Below, one piece after another: positions 28,690-64,000 of a DNA stretch of 64,000 bases. Source of the DNA: Lepidostoma basale. Lineage: Eukaryota > Arthropoda > Insecta > Trichoptera > Lepidostomatidae. The position numbers were made by a program, and so were the translations under genes. The stretch is taken from contig JAHDVF020000418.1 of NCBI GenBank assembly GCA_022606425.2, positions 434,001 through 498,000 of the forward strand, read 5' to 3'. The notes beneath the pieces are model-generated. The model ran no database searches, was not told the origin of the DNA, and worked only from the letters and a program-made list of their open reading frames with translations. Numbering within the stretch: the first letter of the stretch is position 1; the number at the start of each line of letters is the position of its first letter.

Positions 28690-29020
28690 ATCATGAGGTA
28701 TGGAATAGAGTAGCAGAAATGTGAACTCTACGCTCCATCGCAGGCAAAACCCTCACAGATCAGATCAGAAATGAAACGATCAGGTCTGTCTGTGGTGTTG
28801 AGGACATAGTGAGATGGGGAAGAAGCAGAAGGCGCTTTTGGAGACACCACGTGGACCGCATGGAGAATACAAGAATTGCAACAATTGTTAAAGATGAAAA
28901 CCCAAGCAGCAAGAGATTACCAGGAAGGCCGTCAAAGAGATGGAGAGATGGCTGGACATCATCATCCCAGGACAGCCCACCGTCACAGGTCATATGACCT
29001 AAACTAAGAGGAAGAAGAAT
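28690..29020 (+). mobile_element. LINE-C-related 3' end (divergent subfamily)
   Basis: GVEDIVRWGRSRRRFWRHHV (28794 on), ENTRIATIV, LPGRPSKRWRDGWTSSSQDS, then TAAACTAAGAGGAAGAAGAA tail. An upstream frame TLRSIAGKTLTDQIRNETIR is joined in phase after a stop. Confidence 0.8.
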
Positions 29021-29289
29021 GAAAGGGCATAATAAAACAAACTCCGTTCATTATTGTAGATAATTGAGCATTTGTATTTTTACGTAAAATATAAATTCTT
29101 CAACTTATAAATTAAATATTCCAAAACATGTCACTTAAAACCAACAATAGACACAACAGGGTGATGTGAAATTAACAGTTTATTACATTTTTGACATTCG
29201 GTTTTTGAAGATAAAAATATTTTTCACGCTGAAAATAAACTTACTTTTGAAATAACCGGGCTCAGAAAGATCTTTTCTAGGGTATGAAT

Positions 29290-29815
29290 ACTAATCTGGG
29301 CAGCTTTCGGAAACATGGGATACATCCTTAAAAACCGGAAAATACCGATCAACCTGAAACGAAAAGTCTATGAAGCCTACGTTCTGCCAGTTGGTCCTTA
29401 TGGCCTTGAAACTGTAACATTGTCCAAACAAAGTGCCGAGAAACTACGAGTGACCCAAAGAGCCATGTTAGGAATAAGCCCAAGAGACAGAGTCAGAAAC
29501 GATACGGTGAGAGAAAAAACAAAGGTCACTGACTTCATCCACCGGATGGCGACTCTAAAATGGCAATGGGCAGGTCACGTAGCCAGAAGCTCAGATGAAA
29601 AGTGGACAAGAAGACTGCTGACTTGGAGACCGTGGACGGCAAAGAGAAGTGCAAGGCGACCGCAACTACGGTGGAAGGATGATCTGAACAGACACGTCGG
29701 AATAACCTGGATGCAGTCTGCACAAGACAGAGTGACATGGAAGCGAATGGAGGAGGCCTTTGTCCAGGAGTGGACGTGAATAGACTGAGGAAGAAGAAGA
29801 AGAAGAAGTGTTCCA
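29290..29815 (+). mobile_element. LINE-D 3' end, best copy
   Basis: 154 codons open from MGYILKNRKIPINLKRKVYE through LPVGPYGLETVTLSKQSAEK, GISPRDRVRNDTVREKTKV and MATLKWQWAGHVARSSDEKW to AFVQEWT and stop, with a GAAGAAGAAGAAG tail at 29790. Typical of RTE/jockey-type C-termini. Confidence 0.85.
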
Positions 29816-29819
29816 AATT

Positions 29820-30005
29820 AAATAGTTAACTAACTAACGGATGGATCGCCATACTGCTCGATCCTGACATAGCTTCCTCTACATTCATACATCATAACAT
29901 GCACGCTCGTCCATTTCTCCGACTTCAAATGTGGCCGCCTTTTTTGTATTTGATTAATTTGGTCATGCCATGCTTTCCTACACCATAACCCCTATTAAGT
30001 ACTGC
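29820..30005 (-). mobile_element. decayed LINE-A tail
   Basis: AACTAACTAACGGATGGATC then TTCATACATCATAACATGCA; the minus-strand equivalent of the LINE-A end lacking most of the conserved terminal block. Confidence 0.7.
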
Positions 30006-30555
30006 CATATTTGTTTTCAGAAATGATAAGGTCTTCAAAAACCGTAGATTAAAAGCAACTAATAAACAAATAAACATTTTAAATATACTTTTTTAGCTTT
30101 AGTTTCAAAACACCCTGTTGCATTCACATCTTTAACATAAAAAAATAAAAGAAAAATTATATTTTCTTTGAAATATATATTTTTTTCAAACGTATTTTTT
30201 TTAATTTACGTAAACTATGTACACAATTTTATTAACATAAAAATTAATATTTTTTTCAATTTCCCATATTAAAAATAAAAATAATTAAATATATATACAC
30301 ACGTCCCATCATACAAAACAAAATAAATGCACATGTTAAATTACGGTGAGGTTTTAGGTATGATCTCTCAGAAGAATACGCCTATCATCATTGTATTACG
30401 GAACACACGAAGGACGGAAAAAAGTGTCATTGAAAAATACCGTGAGACGGTTTGGACACGTGAAATGAATTATATGAAGAAAATACATGTTGAGTATGCT
30501 ATTTTGGTAGAGGATTTAATCGGAAGAGCGAACGAAAAACACGGCAACATTAAAT
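30006..30555. other. AT-rich intergenic DNA
   Basis: Contains a 76-codon frame (30327-30557) with no convincing motif. Probably decayed LINE sequence, but I cannot show it. Confidence 0.35.
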
Positions 30556-30559
30556 AGTA

Positions 30560-31210
30560 AAATAAAAAAGTTGTTCATATCCATCCCAAAAACGACATTC
30601 TCAATAAATCAACTGAGATGCGAAGTCTCCGTACGCCAGGAGGAAATTGAACAGGTGGACCTATTCAGATATCTCGGAAGCGAAGTAACCAGCTCTAATG
30701 ACCTCCCCAGAGAAGGAAGGTCACAGGTGGATAGGGCTGCAGCGGTTGCAGGCTGCCTGAAAGATGTCATATGGAGAAACAGGGACATGAGGACTGACAG
30801 CAAGGTACGCATCTATAAGACCTGTGTGCGACCAATCCTCACATATGGCATTGAATCGAGGGCAGACACTGTCAAGACAAAGAGCATGCTCAGGACAACC
30901 GAGATGAAAACACTCCGCGCTATAGCTGGCAAGACCCTACGTGATCGAGTTAGGAATACAGCAATCCGAGAAATCTGCGAGGTCGAAGATGTGATCAGAT
31001 GGGGACGTCAAAGACGGCGATACTGGCATCAACACGTAGAAAGGATGAGCTCAAATAGGATACCACACATAGCTCTCCATGGAACGCCAAATGGACAACG
31101 CCGACCAGGAAGACCCCCGAAACGGTGGAGAGAAAGCTGAAGTTCAGCTTCTCAAGAGGACCCGCCTGAAATAACAGACTCCCGAGTCTACCAAAAGTGA
31201 AGAAGAAGAA
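30560..31210 (+). mobile_element. LINE-C 3' end, longest copy
   Basis: 189 codons: [93 protein letters not shown], then a TGA two codons before the usual SSASQ end. Tail AAAAGTGAAGAAGAAGAAAA at 31193. It closely precedes the 3' end of dia on the other strand. Confidence 0.88.
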
Positions 31211-31292
31211 AAGAGTTGTTGGTACCAGATTTTTAAATTTTTTAAACTTGCACATAACCTCAAAAGAGTGCATATTCCTAAACATTGTTCCG

Positions 31293-31298
31293 TTTATT
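31293..31298 (-). promoter_or_regulatory. candidate polyadenylation signal of dia
   Basis: AATAAA on the minus strand, 159 bases beyond the dia stop codon. It lies between the stop and the LINE-C copy, so the dia 3' UTR would be short. Confidence 0.5.
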
Positions 31299-31456
31299 TC
31301 TTGCAAGAGTTTTAAGGCGAGAATATCATTAAAGTTAACTTATATTTCTAGGCTATATATACAGAAAGGCTGCACAGAGGTTGTGCGTTCAAATTATTTG
31401 AATCTTGCATGACGTCACTTTTGCCGTTCGACTACTTTCGTCCATCCCTCTGGATG

Positions 31457-62718
<31,262 letters not shown>

Positions 62719-62924
62719 CTGAAACAAGCAAAAAAAGAAAATGTCAACAATAATACAAACAGTAACATTAAAAAATTGTTAAAAAATACTCATCTTTGAA
62801 CTAGATAAAATAATTTTAGATAAACTTAAGGCATTAACATAGGCACTGTGGAATTCCAAAATGATCTTTTTTTATGAAATAAAACACTGTTTTTTCCATT
62901 TTTACACTGTTATATTCCGATAGG
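62719..62924. other. dia upstream intron, nothing recognised
   Basis: No ATG-plus-donor combination on the minus strand convincingly supplies the missing dia start. Confidence 0.4.
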
Positions 62925-63245
62925 GTCAGTAATGCAGACGTACTGCAGAGAGACAGAACCAATAGAGAGCTGTTGTCCAGTGTGAAAATTAGAAAGTTAT
63001 CATATTTGGGTCATGTGCTAAGGGGAGAAAAACACCATCTCCTTCCACTGATATTAATGGGTTAAGTGGAGGGACGTCGGGGAGTTGATAGAAGGCAGCT
63101 GTCCTAGCTGCAGAACATCAAAGAGTGGACAGGAATAACAAGAGTTCAGAAACTGTTCGAAATGGCGCAGGATAAAGATGCCTTTGCTGTAGTGATCGCC
63201 AACGTTGGGGGGACCTGATACGGCACCGAAAGAAGAAGAAGAAGG
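62925..63245 (+). mobile_element. LINE-E 3' end
   Basis: GATAGGGTCAGTAATGCAGA, AATAGAGAGCTGTTGTCCAG, GGGGAGAAAAACACCATCTC, GCCAACGTTGGGGGGACCTG, tail CACCGAAAGAAGAAGAAG. Confidence 0.85.
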
Positions 63246-63480
63246 CTTTACACCTTCATCATTGGAAGGACGATATAAAGAGTTTATATCGCCCTCCCGA
63301 TAAAGCCTTCGAAACGTGTCGAGAAAAATAAACTCAAAAGTAGAAAAAACAGTGTTTCAATTGTTAAAAAATTCATCTAAATAATTTTTATTTTAAAACC
63401 TGTAAAATAATATTATAATAATCCATTGTTTCAGCCGAAACACTATGATACTTCAACACTGTTATTATATATGCATCACA
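63246..63480. repeat. repeat related to the flank of the 24530 palindrome
   Basis: CGATATAAAGAGTTTATATCG (hairpin at about 63271; quoted in part) and CCATTGTTTCAGCCGAAACA at 63421 echo CCATTGTTTTGGCCAAAACA at 24497. Confidence 0.5.
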
Positions 63481-63689
63481 GTGTTTCAAATAATTCACTG
63501 GCTAACACATTGACTGGCACGGTACTTTTAAGAATTCCGCTGTAACTTAACCATATTATATTATTAAAACTCCGTTAACGCATGGCTGACGGCGCTTGAG
63601 GACTTTTGCTTTAATTCAACCGTTAGTCACATATGACTGCCATGGCAAAGTTCAGAAAGAACCCGGTATAAACTCTGAATAGTATTTTA

Positions 63690-63925
63690 AGCACTACATG
63701 GAATGGCACCAAGTTATATGCCCGAACTCTGTATAACAGACAACTTAAACTCAAAGAAATCCTCACATTGCTCGGCAAACTCCTCTGCAATATGTAGATT
63801 AGTTGTGCCGAAGCGTTGCCCTAGTACAAATTTAGTGGATCGAGCCTTTGCAGTAGCCGGCCCATCAGCTTGGAACATCCGCAGAGCTGCTGGATACCTT
63901 CGAAAGACTATTTATTATTAACATA
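63690..63925 (+). mobile_element. non-LTR C-terminal fragment
   Basis: 72 codons: MAPSYMPELCITDNLNSKKS, then CRLVVPKRCPSTNLVDRAFA, VAGPSAWN. The VDRAFAVAGPxxWN motif marks the C-terminus of many insect non-LTR elements. Confidence 0.75.
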
Positions 63926-63929
63926 ACCT

Positions 63930-64000
63930 CAAGAACAACGAAGAATCTACTGGTTTGAGAATAGGATACTTAGAATGATCCTGGGACCCAGAACCAGTGT
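63930..64000 (+). mobile_element. start of another LINE fragment at the window edge
   Basis: TGGTTTGAGAATAGGATACT and ATGATCCTGGGACCCAG read WFENRILRMILGPR, like the FENRxLRxIxGxR stretch of LINE C-termini. Confidence 0.5.

Noticed and set aside
62719..64000. Missing first coding exon of dia
   Set aside because: Several minus-strand ATGs were inspected, but none is followed by a convincing in-phase donor and Diaphanous-like N-terminus; I do not call one.

Overview
This window is nuclear DNA of an insect, most likely a lepidopteran. It holds spliced metazoan genes with GT-AG introns in AT-rich DNA crowded with transposon remains. I infer the order from the style of the 5'-truncated LINE tails and from the piggyBac-, hAT-, mariner-, Harbinger- and pogo-like elements, not from a database match. 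There are no bacterial operons, rRNA genes or CRISPR arrays.

Three conserved single-copy genes can be rebuilt exon by exon, with intron phases that agree at every junction. (1) Pen-2, the gamma-secretase subunit (+, 5980-8398, 3 exons, 101 aa, complete). (2) The RRP1/Nnp-1 (Nop52 family) ribosomal-RNA-processing protein (+, 11960-23434, 9 exons, 808 aa, complete). (3) The formin Diaphanous (-, 62718 down to 31457, 24 exons, 1084 residues visible). For Diaphanous only the extreme N-terminus and start codon are missing; the GTPase-binding/FH3 region, coiled coil, FH1, FH2 and DAD are all present. RRP1 and dia are convergent, with about 8 kb of transposon-rich DNA between their 3' ends. At the left edge an apparently uninterrupted DDE transposase-like gene (-, 916 to 1) runs out of the window.

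Almost everything else is mobile-element debris. For brevity I use local labels. LINE-A is RTE-like, has YADD, and ends in a conserved block plus a (GTTA)n tail; it is the dominant family with about 30 pieces. LINE-B is CR1/jockey-like with a (TTGAT)n tail. LINE-C to LINE-I and LINE-L are other non-LTR C-terminal fragments, several with GAA-rich tails. Nearly all are 5'-truncated. There are also tRNA-derived SINEs, a SINE-like chimera that shares the LINE-A tail, and many MITEs: mariner-, piggyBac-, hAT-, pogo- and Harbinger-like plus several unclassified foldbacks. Several nested insertions have exact target-site duplications (23986/24276, 9490/10079, 35710/36181, 28159/28397, and TTAA pairs).

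Layout: 1-5.9 kb transposase and repeats; 6-8.4 kb Pen-2; 8.4-11.9 kb repeats; 12-23.4 kb RRP1 with LINE-filled introns; 23.4-31.4 kb intergenic with SINE, palindrome, MITE, piggyBac-like and hAT-like elements; 31.4-62.7 kb dia with introns full of repeats and one 135-bp tandem array; 62.7-64 kb repeats. The three genes do unrelated housekeeping or developmental jobs (membrane proteolysis, ribosome biogenesis, actin nucleation); I see no functional cluster.
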